Assembly (NCBI GenBank): GCA_024403955.1
Contig: JAKSQX010000002.1
Span: forward strand, 23,930 to 87,929
Origin: Clostridia bacterium
GTDB taxonomy: Bacteria > Bacillota > Clostridia > Oscillospirales > Acutalibacteraceae
Length of the DNA stretch: 64,000 nt
Direction of reading: 5' to 3'
In this document: positions 1 through 8,950 of the stretch, piece by piece
How the letters are laid out: each line of letters begins with the position of its first letter
How positions within the stretch are numbered: position 1 is the first letter of the stretch
Position numbers and translations under genes: made by a program
The notes under the pieces: model-generated
What the model saw: the letters and a program-made list of their open reading frames with translations, nothing else
Database searches by the model: none
Told to the model about the DNA's origin: nothing

Positions 1-2
1 AT

Positions 3-494
3 GACGTAGAGCCAGTTAAGACTTGCCCTATCTTCCACCCAGGCAGGACTGCTTCAATCACAATTGATGGCAAGGAAGTTGCAATCCTCGGTGAAATTCA
101 CCCAGCAGTACTCGACAACTATGAAATCGGTGCACGTGCATATGTTGCTATGATTGATGTTGAATATCTCTTTGAAAAAGCTGACCTTGTTCGTATCTAT
201 AAGGCGCTTCCAAAGTTCCCTGCAACAACTCGTGACCTCGCATTTGTAGTTGAAGCTGATATGCCAGTTCTCAAAATCGAAAAGGCAATCTCGACTGCCG
301 CAGGCAAGATCCTTGAAAACATCGACCTCTTTGATGTATATCAAGGCGCCCAGGTTGGCGAGAACAAGAAGTCAGTAGCATTTAACCTTCGCTTCAGATC
401 AGCAGAGCACACACTCACTGATGATGAGGTAAACAGCGCAGTTAAGAAGGCTATGAAGGCTGCTGAGGAACTCGGAGCTGTTCTTAGAAGTTAA
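3..494 (+). CDS. pheT: Phenylalanyl-tRNA synthetase beta subunit, C-terminal part (left-truncated)
   Basis: This is the 3' end of the gene for the beta chain of the alpha2-beta2 enzyme that charges tRNA-Phe. The frame is open from base 3 to the TAA at 492-494, so the real start lies off the left edge. The first ~55 residues match the end of the B3/B5-core region (GEIHPAVLDNYEI). The last ~95 residues are the FDX-ACB anticodon-binding fold, with the typical KFPATTRDLAFVV start and a VYQGAQVGENKKSVAFNLRF core. The methionine codon at 150 is internal and should not be taken as a start. No clear terminator follows before the next promoter. Confidence 0.95.
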   Translation, partial: DVEPVKTCPIFHPGRTASITIDGKEVAILGEIHPAVLDNYEIGARAYVAMIDVEYLFEKADLVRIYKALPKFPATTRDLAFVVEADMPVLKIEKAISTAAGKILENIDLFDVYQGAQVGENKKSVAFNLRFRSAEHTLTDDEVNSAVKKAMKAAEELGAVLRS

Positions 495-505
495 TTAAAT
501 ATCCG

Positions 506-534
506 TTGTATAATTAATAAAATTAATGTATAAT
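506..534 (+). promoter_or_regulatory. Sigma-A promoter of ireB
   Basis: TTGTAT at 506-511 and TATAAT at 529-534 are separated by exactly 17 bases. A GGAGG ribosome site at about 564-568 precedes the ATG at 577. Confidence 0.75.
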
Positions 535-576
535 ATTCTTTACTAGTTCTTTACTACATCAGTTGGAGGTATAGAA

Positions 577-822
577 ATGACTGACAAAACCATCCAGTTC
601 TCTATCAAAGAAGATTCTGATGCTCAGATGAAAGAAATATTGGGCGAAGTTTACGAAGCCCTCAAGGAAAAGGGTTACAACCCTATCAGCCAGATAGTTG
701 GTTATATCCTCTCCGAAGACCCAACATACATAACAACTCACAACAACGCACGTTCACTCATCAGAAAGATTGACCGTGACGAACTTCTTCAGACACTTGT
801 TCGTGAGTTCTTGAAAGGATGA
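577..822 (+). CDS. ireB: IreB family regulatory phosphoprotein (UPF0297)
   Basis: This 81-residue cytosolic protein belongs to the UPF0297/IreB family (B. subtilis YrzL). In Enterococcus IreB is a substrate of the PASTA kinase IreK and affects cephalosporin resistance; that role is family knowledge, not visible here. The sequence carries the family hallmarks: an N-terminal KTIQFS stretch with the candidate phospho-threonine, [19 protein letters not shown] in the middle, and an RDELLQ tail. Its length is normal. It has its own promoter and is followed eight bases later by an unknown gene rather than by ruvX, the usual Firmicutes neighbour. Confidence 0.93.
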   Translation: MTDKTIQFSIKEDSDAQMKEILGEVYEALKEKGYNPISQIVGYILSEDPTYITTHNNARSLIRKIDRDELLQTLVREFLKG

Positions 823-829
823 ATAAATA

Positions 830-1123
830 ATGGCTGCTAAGAAGGAAGAGTTCCTTACTTACAAAGGCAGACCTTTAGTTAGGCAGGGCAACACACTCTA
901 CTACGGTAACATGTATGACCCTTATGTTATTATGCTCACAATTAAGAGCACTACTAAGGACGGCGACATGGAGATGGCTGACAAAGTATCAATCCAGCTC
1001 ATCTCAACAGACCCTGACATCTCACCTCTCAAGCGCATTATTAAGACCTCTGAAAAGACTGGTCTTTATAACGCTATGGACATCGGTGCCATCTGGCTTG
1101 AGCGTGCACTAAAGGATGCATAA
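830..1123 (+). CDS. Conserved hypothetical protein, 97 aa
   Basis: I do not recognise this protein. It is soluble, with no signal peptide or membrane segment, and begins MAAKKEEFLTYKGRPLVR. Its alternation of short hydrophobic runs (YVIMLTIKS, KVSIQLIST) with charged turns suggests a small beta-rich domain, ending in a helix (IGAIWLERAL). It starts seven bases after the ireB stop, with AAAGGA near 814-819 as ribosome site, and ends at a strong terminator, so it is the second gene of a two-gene unit. Co-transcription suggests, but does not show, a link with IreB. Confidence 0.75.
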   Translation: MAAKKEEFLTYKGRPLVRQGNTLYYGNMYDPYVIMLTIKSTTKDGDMEMADKVSIQLISTDPDISPLKRIIKTSEKTGLYNAMDIGAIWLERALKDA

Positions 1124-1135
1124 TTAAAAAAAATT

Positions 1136-1158
1136 AAGCTCCCCGATTTGGGGAGCTT
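1136..1158. terminator. Bidirectional terminator after the ireB unit
   Basis: AAGCTCCCC (1136-1144) pairs with GGGGAGCTT (1150-1158). T-rich DNA follows on the right and an A run lies on the left, so it can end both the ireB unit (+) and the permease gene at 1193 (-). Confidence 0.9.
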
Positions 1159-1192
1159 ATTTTTTTACTCTGTTTTTGTTTTTTACTACGTT

Positions 1193-2449
1193 TTAGCCAG
1201 TCTGTCGGAGTGCCTCGATAGGTGGCATCTTGGCAGCTTTGCGCGCTGGGTAGATGCCAAAGAAGATTCCGACAGCGGATGAGAATCCAACAGCTATGAG
1301 GATTGTTGAGATTCTAAATGAAACAGGTGCACCCATGATAATAGAGGTTATGAGTGAGAGGCCAAAGCCCACAGCCATACCTATCAGACCACCTATTACG
1401 CAGATGATAACCGACTCTGTGAGGAACTGGAAAAGAATTGTGTTGGTGCGCGCACCAAGTGCCTTTCTAATACCAATCTCTCTCGTACGCTCAGTTACCG
1501 ACACGAGCATAATGTTCATTACGCCTACACCACCAACGATAAGGCTGATAGCGCCGACAGATGAGATAAATATCGTAAATACGTTAATTACAGTATCGAG
1601 AAGATCTACAAGTGTCGCCATATTTTGGTAGGTGTAGACACTGTTGTTGATGATGCCGTGTCGGGCGTTAAGCATGCCGACTGCCATCTCACCTACACGG
1701 TCCAAATCCATAACATCATGTGCCAAAACTGAGACACCACTGTACTCAGTCTCACCGTAGATTTCCATCATGGTTGTAACTGGTGTGTAGATGTATCCAA
1801 TCTTACCAAAGTCGAACTCTACGCCCCAACTCTGCATCATGTTCTCAATATCATCTGTTGAGAAAAGGCTTGATTCTACGTCGGTTGAAACGCCAATGAT
1901 TTTAAATGAAACAAGTTGATCATTGAGTTCAACATCAATTGTTCTACCGATTGGGTTATCCGTTTTAAAGAATTTCTGAGCAGTCTTGTGACTGACAATA
2001 CAGACCTTGGAATGTGCCTTGAGTTCATCCGATGAGAACCAACGGCCGTAGTCAACTTTGATGTCCATAGCTCGCTGATAGTCCTCTGTGACGCCATCAG
2101 CTGAGCAGAAGCCTTCTGGAACAAGTTTTGTTGAGAGGCCACCCATAGATGACCATTCAGGAAGAACATAGCTTACAAGGTCAATCGACTTTATGAGTTC
2201 CAAGTCATCGTCTGTAAGACCACTGATTGTGTACCTTCCCTCGGATTTATTATCAACAGATATGTAAACACTTTGACCACCGGCCTCATTTATCTTCTGG
2301 ATAAGGAAGTCCTTACCAGTCGTGCCTATAGTCATGATGGCAATAACGGAACCAACGCCAATAATGATGCCGAGCATCGTGAGGAAGCTTCGCATCTTAT
2401 TGGCGCGTATAGCCATTATTGCAATTCTTACATTCTCTTTAAAATTCAT
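1193..2449 (-). CDS. ABC transporter permease, MacB/FtsX family
   Basis: This is a 418-residue inner-membrane permease of the MacB type, without its own ATPase domain. The N-terminal helix (about 20-42, RSFLTMLGIIIGVGSVIAIMTIG) is followed by a large extracytoplasmic MacB_PCD domain (about 45-280) and the FtsX core with three helices (about 285-410), including the conserved TERTREIGIRKALGA loop. Its ATG overlaps the stop codon of the upstream adaptor gene. The pair should export peptides, antibiotics or envelope substrates, but the ATP-binding subunit normally encoded between or beside such genes is absent from the locus. Confidence 0.9.
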   Translation of the reverse strand: MNFKENVRIAIMAIRANKMRSFLTMLGIIIGVGSVIAIMTIGTTGKDFLIQKINEAGGQSVYISVDNKSEGRYTISGLTDDDLELIKSIDLVSYVLPEWSSMGGLSTKLVPEGFCSADGVTEDYQRAMDIKVDYGRWFSSDELKAHSKVCIVSHKTAQKFFKTDNPIGRTIDVELNDQLVSFKIIGVSTDVESSLFSTDDIENMMQSWGVEFDFGKIGYIYTPVTTMMEIYGETEYSGVSVLAHDVMDLDRVGEMAVGMLNARHGIINNSVYTYQNMATLVDLLDTVINVFTIFISSVGAISLIVGGVGVMNIMLVSVTERTREIGIRKALGARTNTILFQFLTESVIICVIGGLIGMAVGFGLSLITSIIMGAPVSFRISTILIAVGFSSAVGIFFGIYPARKAAKMPPIEALRQTG

Positions 2450-3894
2450 GAATAAACCTTGTCGCCCTCGTGGATCTTAGAGGAATTGAGGATTACTTCC
2501 TCCCCCTCTGTAAGACCTTTAGTCACTTCGTAGTAGGTCTCAGATGAAGCGCCTACTTCGATCTCTTTAAGTGTTGCCTTGCCGTTTTCAATAACGTAGA
2601 CATACATCTTCTCATCCTTGATTACAAGGGCCTCAACTGGAATAGTTAATACGTTGTCCTTCTTAGCAACGAGGATTGAAACCTTAGCGTCGAATCCAAG
2701 TACAAGCTTTTCATCTGGATTAAGAATTGTTACCTGCGCATCAACTGAACTTGTTGTAGTCGTTGATGAGCCCATCATTGAACTTACGATATCAGTTGTG
2801 GACTGTGCTGTTGCACTGATGTATGAGACTTCACCCTCGTACTTATAATCGAGGTAAGTGATAGTTGCTGGCATACCAACCTTAACTGTCTCAAGGTCGT
2901 ACTTACCAAGTGTGAAAGTTATGTTGTAGCCCTCATAATAGTCAATTGTAATTGCGAGACCTTTGTCAACACTGCTCTCAGAGGCTGTGAGACCCGAAAT
3001 AAGGCTTGTAAGGTCAATTCCGGACTCATTTCCTGTCATACCCGAAAGAAGAGCTGAGAGGTCGCCAGAGGCGCTTTTATCCTCAACTTTGGTATAAGGT
3101 ACGCCCTCTTTAATAAATACATCTGTAACTTTACCGTCCTGCTTTGCCACAAGACCATTTTCATAATCGGCTCTCTCCTTAACTGCAGCATCGTATGCAG
3201 CCTTAGTTGAGTCAACGTTCTGCTTATATATCGCAATAAGTGAATCTGAATTACCAGTGCCGAGGAGTGCCTTCTGTGCTTTTAAGAGAAGGAGCTGTAC
3301 CTCGAGTGCACCCTGTGAGTCAGTAATTTCATTTGAATCAAAATTTTGAGAAGCATTTTGAATATACTGCTGAAGTTGTTCAGGAGTCATGCTTGAGAAA
3401 TCCGGAGTATTTTGGTTGGCATTTTGAGAGTTTTGTCCCTGTGCCTCAAGTTCCTTAATTTTTGCCTCAAGAGCCTTGATTTGAGTATCAAGTTCAGCCT
3501 CCTGTGCCTTTGTATCGTTTTTGCCCTGAAGCGCGTTGTTATAGGTTTTTGTAGCCTCATCATAAGCGTCACGACGCTCAGAAATGACCGAATTTAGCAC
3601 CGAAGTGTCAAAGGTGGCAAGTATATCACCTTTACAGACAACGTCTCCAGGCTTAACTTTCACCTCTTTTGGCACCATACCAACGTAGGCATAGTATTTT
3701 TCAGCTGCCACTGAGGACATATTTCCTGTTGTATCGTAGTGTTGTTCTACATTATTTCTCTCGACCTTTGCAACCTCAACTTTGGTTCCTCGATCAGTGA
3801 GTTTTAAGATTATGAGAACAATACAAAGGAGGATAACGGCCGCTCCAAAAATCAGTCCTATCCTCGCCTTTTTATTTTGCCAAATCTCTTTCAT
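2446..3894 (-). CDS. HlyD/MacA-like membrane fusion (adaptor) protein
   Basis: This is the extracytoplasmic adaptor for the MacB-type permease. From the ATG at 3894 it has a membrane anchor (about 12-33), a lipoyl/barrel segment (VPKEVKVKPGDVVCKGDILATF), a long Gln/Asn- and Ala-rich coiled-coil hairpin (about 110-240) and beta-barrel/membrane-proximal domains ending in GLTEGEEVI. The start at 3894 has AAGAGG eight bases upstream. A further in-frame ATG at 3933 lies in the loop of the preceding gene's terminator and is rejected. The stop overlaps the permease start by four bases. Confidence 0.9.
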   Translation of the reverse strand: MKEIWQNKKARIGLIFGAAVILLCIVLIILKLTDRGTKVEVAKVERNNVEQHYDTTGNMSSVAAEKYYAYVGMVPKEVKVKPGDVVCKGDILATFDTSVLNSVISERRDAYDEATKTYNNALQGKNDTKAQEAELDTQIKALEAKIKELEAQGQNSQNANQNTPDFSSMTPEQLQQYIQNASQNFDSNEITDSQGALEVQLLLLKAQKALLGTGNSDSLIAIYKQNVDSTKAAYDAAVKERADYENGLVAKQDGKVTDVFIKEGVPYTKVEDKSASGDLSALLSGMTGNESGIDLTSLISGLTASESSVDKGLAITIDYYEGYNITFTLGKYDLETVKVGMPATITYLDYKYEGEVSYISATAQSTTDIVSSMMGSSTTTTSSVDAQVTILNPDEKLVLGFDAKVSILVAKKDNVLTIPVEALVIKDEKMYVYVIENGKATLKEIEVGASSETYYEVTKGLTEGEEVILNSSKIHEGDKVYS

Positions 3895-3921
3895 GTAAAA
3901 TGCCTCTTTTTTAAAAACAAT

Positions 3922-3946
3922 AAGCCGGTACATAAAGTACCGGCTT
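3922..3946 (-). terminator. Terminator of rpmE
   Basis: AAGCCGGTAC and GTACCGGCTT form a perfect 10-bp stem with a 5-base loop. On the minus strand a T-rich stretch follows. It lies directly after the rpmE stop at 3958. Confidence 0.85.
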
Positions 3947-3957
3947 TAACTGTTAAA

Positions 3958-4167
3958 TTACTTCTGCTGTGCCTTTTCAAAACGCTTGTTGAATCTGTCT
4001 ACACGTCCGCCTGTATCTACAAGCTTCTGCTTACCTGTGAAAAATGGGTGACAGTTTGAGCAAATATCTACTTTAAGACCTTCTTTAGTAGAAGCAGTCT
4101 CGATTGTAGCACCGCATGCACACTTAACTGTAGTAGGTGCGTAATTTGGGTGGATTCCCTCTTTCAT
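3958..4167 (-). CDS. rpmE: 50S ribosomal protein L31
   Basis: This is the 69-residue large-subunit protein L31. It begins [19 protein letters not shown] and carries the KCACG and CSNCHPF cysteine pairs (residues 16/18 and 37/40), so it is the zinc-binding type used when zinc is plentiful. The [22 protein letters not shown] signature is complete. It is monocistronic, with its own promoter (TTGATT-17-TAAAAT at 4211-4239) and terminator. In many Firmicutes rpmE sits near rho or prfA; here it lies just downstream of ftsZ. Confidence 0.97.
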   Translation of the reverse strand: MKEGIHPNYAPTTVKCACGATIETASTKEGLKVDICSNCHPFFTGKQKLVDTGGRVDRFNKRFEKAQQK

Positions 4168-4210
4168 TTTAGTTCACCTCGAGTTCAATATCTTTCTAAA
4201 ACACTAGTGC

Positions 4211-4239
4211 ATTTTAGCACAGTGTCAAACAAAAATCAA
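4211..4239 (-). promoter_or_regulatory. Promoter of rpmE
   Basis: On the minus strand TTGATT (4239-4234) and TAAAAT (4216-4211) are 17 bases apart, about 45 bases before the rpmE start. Confidence 0.6.
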
Positions 4240-4249
4240 TAATTATTTA

Positions 4250-5407
4250 TTAGCCTCTGCTTGAGAAGATATCATCAAGGGCATCAAAGTAGCCGTCGTC
4301 CATACCAAATCCGCCGGATGATGATTTAGTATCGTCGTCGCCAAAGCCCATGATGTCATCATCAGATGCCATAATATTTGAGATTTCTTCCTTCTCAGCT
4401 GCATCGTCATCAGCAAAGAGATTCTTTGCCTTTGCAGCATGCTTGAAACCATCAGAACCGAAACCTGTTGCTACTACTGTAACAATGATTTCATCCTGAA
4501 GTGATGTATCGAAGCTAACACCCCAAATGATGTTTGCATCTGGATGAGCTGCACCAGAGATGATTTCAGAAGCCTGAGTGATCTCATCAAGACCAACGTC
4601 AGGAGAAGCTGTGATAGAGATGATAACGCCGTGAGCGCCATCAATTGTTGTTTCAAGAAGTGGGCTAGTGATAGCAGAATTAGCTGCTGCCTCTGCCTTG
4701 TCCTTACCTGCTGCACGGCCAACGCCCATGTGAGCATGACCAGCATCACGCATGATTGAGCTTACATCTGCAAAGTCGAGGTTGATGTAACCAGCGTTTG
4801 CAACGAGCTCTGAGATTGACTTAACGCCCTGACGAAGGATGTCGTCTGCTGCGTCAAATGCGTTTGCAAGTGTAATCTTCTCACCAGAGAGGAGTTTAAG
4901 TCTCTCGTTAGGGATAACGATAAGGCTGTCTACGTTCTTAGCGAGTTCCTTGATACCTTCTTCAGCCTGCTCCATACGGTGTTTACCTTCGAAGCTGAAT
5001 GGCTTTGTAACGATACCAACTGTTAAGATGCCCATCTCTTTAGCTGTAGCTGCGATAACTGGAGCAGCACCTGTTCCTGTTCCGCCGCCCATACCAGCTG
5101 TGATGAAGATCATATCTGTGCCCTTAAGAGCATCAGTAATAATTTCTTTACTTTCTTCAGCTGCACGCTGACCGATTTCTGGACGAGCACCAGCGCCCTG
5201 GCCTCTTGTTACCTTTTCACCAATCTGAATTTTATGTGTTGCCTGTGACTGGAGAAGGACATGCTTATCTGTGTTAATAGCGATGAATTCAACGCCCTTA
5301 ATGTCAGATCTAATCATGCGGTTAACAGCGTTTCCACCGCCGCCGCCGATACCGATAACTTTGATTTGTACTACGCTTTCAAAATCTGCTGCCATTTCAA
5401 ATCCCAT
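4250..5407 (-). CDS. ftsZ: Cell division GTPase FtsZ
   Basis: This tubulin-like GTPase polymerises into the division ring. The 385 residues hold the N-terminal [17 protein letters not shown] nucleotide loop, the [10 protein letters not shown] tubulin signature, the NLDFADV T7 region and a complete C-terminal domain to about residue 320. The linker is short and acidic. The extreme C-terminus reads [12 protein letters not shown] and lacks the usual D-I-P-x-F-L-R peptide that docks FtsA, SepF and other partners. The start at 5407 has AGGAGG seven bases upstream; an in-frame ATG four codons later is less well placed. It is separated from ftsQ by 115 bases holding its own -10 element. Confidence 0.97.
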   Translation of the reverse strand: MGFEMAADFESVVQIKVIGIGGGGGNAVNRMIRSDIKGVEFIAINTDKHVLLQSQATHKIQIGEKVTRGQGAGARPEIGQRAAEESKEIITDALKGTDMIFITAGMGGGTGTGAAPVIAATAKEMGILTVGIVTKPFSFEGKHRMEQAEEGIKELAKNVDSLIVIPNERLKLLSGEKITLANAFDAADDILRQGVKSISELVANAGYINLDFADVSSIMRDAGHAHMGVGRAAGKDKAEAAANSAITSPLLETTIDGAHGVIISITASPDVGLDEITQASEIISGAAHPDANIIWGVSFDTSLQDEIIVTVVATGFGSDGFKHAAKAKNLFADDDAAEKEEISNIMASDDDIMGFGDDDTKSSSGGFGMDDGYFDALDDIFSSRG

Positions 5408-5479
5408 GTGGCATCCTCCTAATTTAAGTTCCCGTTTATTAAACAGTAATACTATTAATTATTAAATATTAAAATACAT

Positions 5480-5485
5480 ATTATA
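5480..5485 (-). promoter_or_regulatory. Probable -10 element of ftsZ promoter
   Basis: A perfect TATAAT on the minus strand (5485-5480) lies about 73 bases before the ftsZ start. The matching -35 (TTTTGG at 17 bases) is poor, so the promoter may be weak or may need an activator. Confidence 0.4.
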
Positions 5486-5522
5486 TAGTAACACGACACT
5501 TGCCAAAATTCAAGTCAATTTA

Positions 5523-6578
5523 CTATGGTTTTGTCGTGGTTACTGCGTGCTGAATTGTTTTACCAGACTTGTTCGTTTCAGGCTCCGTTTTCTCTGCTTC
5601 CGGAGGCGATGTAGTCGTCTCCCCTTCAGCAGTTGTTTCCGGTGCTGTTGTAGTCGGTAAGGTCGTAGTTTCAGGCTGGAAATAAGCTTTTTTATCTATC
5701 GTCAAATCGATAACTCCAGCCTGATCCGGTGTCGCTGCATCCTGGTCTTTTATTACCTGTGCGGCAAACGCCATCTTATCTTTAAGGTTCGTAACAGAGC
5801 CAACTTTGACATCTATTCGATCCTCATATCTCATCACGATATTGTATACATCCGAGATGTTGAGTTCCGTAATTCCGGTTATCTCATTCTCAATAAAGAG
5901 ATTCATAATCTCGGTGTAAACCTCAACCTCTTTTTCGGTCTTCAAAACCACCGTCTTTCCGACCTTGGCAGTCTTGACCTTGGCGCCTTTCAGAATGATA
6001 AAGTCCTTACTCTTAAGTACGTAAGTCTGGGACTTCTCCTTCTTTTCTGGCTCTGGTGGCGCCTCCTCGGTGGCTTCCTCAGCTGGAACTTCTATCTTTT
6101 TACCGCCCTCAAGTATTGCATTGGCATAGATATCATCTATTGATGGTGCCTTGCCAAGAACCTTTGCATTTTCATTGAGAAGAACATAACCGTCGGAGAC
6201 CTCTACCGCACATTTTACAGACGTCTCATAGACGGTAATTATTAACTTGTTAGGTAGAGATATTTTAACCGAAACATCGCCGATATACGGGAGTTTCTGC
6301 GTTATGTGTTCCTTTACCTTATTTCGGTTAATAAGGAACAGGTTATCGCCGTCATTGACACCTGATACACCCATTACTTCCTCTTCGGTGTAGATGCTAT
6401 AACCGCGAACCTCCATCTTGTTTACGTGGAAGAAAACTGTGAACGAAAGGACAAATCCAATGATTAAGACAATGGCGATAATTACGATGTAAAAGACTCG
6501 CATTCGCTTTTGATTCTGCCGTTGTCGTTCGTCTCGGTGGGCCCTTCGCTGCTCCTCCTTCGACATGTTCTCAGGCAT
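5523..6578 (-). CDS. ftsQ: Division protein FtsQ/DivIB
   Basis: This single-pass membrane protein joins FtsL and the septal synthase. The 351 residues show a basic cytoplasmic head (RDERQRQNQKRMR), one membrane helix (about 27-50), a POTRA domain beginning VNKMEVRGYSIYTEEEV, and a beta domain. An acidic Pro/Glu insert (about 165-180) and a Thr/Glu/Pro-rich C-terminal tail (from about 300) are extensions. GGAGG precedes the ATG and overlaps the last codons of murG, only three bases away. Sequence identity in this family is low, so the call rests on the topology, POTRA pattern and position in the cluster. Confidence 0.88.
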   Translation of the reverse strand: MPENMSKEEQRRAHRDERQRQNQKRMRVFYIVIIAIVLIIGFVLSFTVFFHVNKMEVRGYSIYTEEEVMGVSGVNDGDNLFLINRNKVKEHITQKLPYIGDVSVKISLPNKLIITVYETSVKCAVEVSDGYVLLNENAKVLGKAPSIDDIYANAILEGGKKIEVPAEEATEEAPPEPEKKEKSQTYVLKSKDFIILKGAKVKTAKVGKTVVLKTEKEVEVYTEIMNLFIENEITGITELNISDVYNIVMRYEDRIDVKVGSVTNLKDKMAFAAQVIKDQDAATPDQAGVIDLTIDKKAYFQPETTTLPTTTAPETTAEGETTTSPPEAEKTEPETNKSGKTIQHAVTTTKP

Positions 6579-6581
6579 GTA

Positions 6582-7715
6582 TTATTCCTCCGGTTTTCTC
6601 ATAACTCTCAAGATATTTTCAACGATTAAATCTGTTGAGTTAAGAATAGCCATTTCTTTTGCATTCTTTGACATCTCAGCGAGAAGTTCTGGATTGCTTA
6701 TCAACTCATTAATCATATCTGTAAGAACATCCGCATTGAGATCTTTTTCTTCAATAATCCTTGCTGCGCCATTATTTACAAGTTCCATTGCATTGTAGTA
6801 CTGATGGTTTTCTGCAGCATATGGATATGGAATCAAGATTGATGGTTTGCCGAGCGCACGAAGTTCATAAAGTGAAGATGCGCCTGCACGACAAATTACA
6901 AGGTCTGCTGCTGGCATGCAGATATGCATGTCATCAATATATTCACGAATTTCAATGTCGTCTCTATCCTCGAAATCAACACCGAGCTCGTGAAGCCTGT
7001 CTGGAACCCAAGTTCCATTCTGGCCTGTAGCATGAAGGAATGAGCAATCATGGTCATCCTTCTTCCTTGAAATTACTCCACACATGGACCTGTTGATTGA
7101 AACAGCTCCAAGGCTTCCACCCATTGAGAGAACAAGTGGCCTGCTCTCATCTACATTCATTATTGCACGGCACTCAGCACGGTTTGCTCTGATGAGCTCA
7201 CCTCGAACTGGTAGGCCGGTGATTACGGGTTCATTGAGACACTCGATGCGGTCCTTCGCATCTTCTGAGGTGAGCATTACGACCTCAGCATACTTTGCGA
7301 GTGCCTTATTAGTAACGCCTGGAAAGGCGTTCTGTTCATGGACTGCTATTGGATATCCAAGTTTGTGAGCCTTACGAAGAACCGGTCCACTTACATATCC
7401 ACCAAATCCAACTACGACATCAGGATCAAATTCCTTGATGATCTTCTTTGCTTCAGATGAGCTTGAAAGAAGTCTAAATAACGTCTTAAAGTTATGGGCT
7501 ATTGCGCTTGGTGAAAAGCTGCGCTGGAAGCCACTGATTCTAATTGTTTTAAAATCAAATCCTGCATTCGGCACGAGCCTTGTCTCCATATGATCAGGCG
7601 TTCCCACAAAGAGAATCTGAGCTTCATCTCCATACTCTTCCCTGATCTTGCTTGCGACGGCGAGCGCCGGATTAATGTGTCCACCTGTACCTCCGGTGGC
7701 AAATAGAATTTTCAT
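6582..7715 (-). CDS. murG: Undecaprenyl-PP-MurNAc-pentapeptide GlcNAc transferase
   Basis: MurG adds GlcNAc from UDP-GlcNAc to lipid I to make lipid II at the inner face of the membrane. The 377-residue chain has the N-terminal G-loop TGGTGGHINPALA, the second loop VGFGGYVSGPV, the HEQNAFPG motif, the SMGGSLGA donor loop and the C-terminal CRAGASSLYEL and PYPYAAENHQ motifs of family 28 glycosyltransferases. Length and order are normal. A GGGGAG site stands nine bases before the ATG. Confidence 0.97.
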   Translation of the reverse strand: MKILFATGGTGGHINPALAVASKIREEYGDEAQILFVGTPDHMETRLVPNAGFDFKTIRISGFQRSFSPSAIAHNFKTLFRLLSSSSEAKKIIKEFDPDVVVGFGGYVSGPVLRKAHKLGYPIAVHEQNAFPGVTNKALAKYAEVVMLTSEDAKDRIECLNEPVITGLPVRGELIRANRAECRAIMNVDESRPLVLSMGGSLGAVSINRSMCGVISRKKDDHDCSFLHATGQNGTWVPDRLHELGVDFEDRDDIEIREYIDDMHICMPAADLVICRAGASSLYELRALGKPSILIPYPYAAENHQYYNAMELVNNGAARIIEEKDLNADVLTDMINELISNPELLAEMSKNAKEMAILNSTDLIVENILRVMRKPEE

Positions 7716-7730
7716 TTCTGTCTCCCCAAA

Positions 7731-8936
7731 TTATGCTTTCTTGATATTTGCGTATCGCGAGATGCCTAGGATAAGTCCCATCTCGCCCAGCAGCATCATA
7801 ATTGACGTACCACCGTATGAGAAGAACGGAAGGCTGATACCTGTGTTAGGTAATACATCCGTTACAACGGCGATATTGAGCGCTGCCTGAAGTCCAACCT
7901 GGGTCGAAAGACCCATTGCAAGCAGCGCAGCGAACTTGTCTCTAGTGTGGAGACCAATATAGAATCCACGCCAAACAAGTGCCACGAAAAGAATCATGAT
8001 GATTGCTGCACCTATGACGCCAAGCTCTTCACAAACAATTGAGAATATGAAGTCGTTCATAGGCTCGGAAACGTAGAGCTGTTTCTGCTTTGAGTTTCCT
8101 ATACCAACGCCAAAGAGTCCACCTGAACCTATGGCGTAAAGTGCGTTATTTGTCTGCCAACGTACACCTTGAGGATCATAGTCCTTGTCGAGCCAAGCAT
8201 AAATACGTGGCTGCGCGTGGGCAGGAAGAATTGTTGGATTTAAAATTACGATAGTGGCAAGAACAGTAAGAATTACTATTCCGCCGATAAACCACTTGTT
8301 ATCAAATCCAGCGAACCAGGCCATGATAATACCGAACAATAACACAAGGATTGTTCCTGATACATGGTTCTCAAGATAAATCAAACCGCAGGTTGAGAGA
8401 ACAACTAAGAGATATTTACACATGAAGTAGTTTTTTGCGAGCATCTCTCTATCACGGAATTTAACCTTCTCGTCCGAGTTGATTGCCCTGTAGTTATCAC
8501 CTACATCCTTTGCCATATAAAGAATAACTGCAAGCTTTGCAATCTCTGATGGCTGGAAAGTAGTAACACCTGGAATAACAATCCAGCGATGGAATCCTTC
8601 GAAACCCGCAGGAGCTGGAAGGATAAGTACTAAAACTAAGAGCGCGTATGAGAGCAAAAGAGCAGGTTTTGTGAGTGCTCTGTATGCTGCATAGTGAACC
8701 TTTGAAGCGAGGAACATGGCAACAAGGCCAGCTATCGCAAAGAACAGCTGACGCTTGAAGTAATAGAGACTATCACCGTTATTGTTGTAATAACAGTAAG
8801 TGTATGATGCAGAGAACATCATAGTAAGACCGATTGTAAGAAGCACAAGTACAAGCACAAGGAATGGGATATCCATACCGCCGCGTGCTATGAGCTTCGG
8901 GTCTATTCGTCTTTTTTGTTTAGCTTCATTAGGCAT
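7731..8936 (-). CDS. ftsW: SEDA-family peptidoglycan polymerase FtsW/SpoVE
   Basis: This polytopic SEDA glycosyltransferase polymerises lipid II at the septum with its partner class B PBP. The 401 residues contain about ten membrane helices, the signature HRWI...FQPSEIAKLAVILYMA with the conserved catalytic-region acidic residue, the YDPQGVRWQTNNALYAIGSGG loop and the C-terminal FSYGGTS motif. The position between mraY and murG favours FtsW or SpoVE over RodA; the two cannot be told apart by sequence alone. murD, usually between mraY and ftsW, is absent here. Confidence 0.93.
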   Translation of the reverse strand: MPNEAKQKRRIDPKLIARGGMDIPFLVLVLVLLTIGLTMMFSASYTYCYYNNNGDSLYYFKRQLFFAIAGLVAMFLASKVHYAAYRALTKPALLLSYALLVLVLILPAPAGFEGFHRWIVIPGVTTFQPSEIAKLAVILYMAKDVGDNYRAINSDEKVKFRDREMLAKNYFMCKYLLVVLSTCGLIYLENHVSGTILVLLFGIIMAWFAGFDNKWFIGGIVILTVLATIVILNPTILPAHAQPRIYAWLDKDYDPQGVRWQTNNALYAIGSGGLFGVGIGNSKQKQLYVSEPMNDFIFSIVCEELGVIGAAIIMILFVALVWRGFYIGLHTRDKFAALLAMGLSTQVGLQAALNIAVVTDVLPNTGISLPFFSYGGTSIMMLLGEMGLILGISRYANIKKA

Positions 8937-8950
8937 TTATTATTCCTCGA

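Noticed and set aside
3894..3933. Start of the adaptor protein at 3933
   Set aside because: This ATG lies in the loop of the rpmE terminator; the ATG at 3894 has a good ribosome site and begins the membrane anchor.
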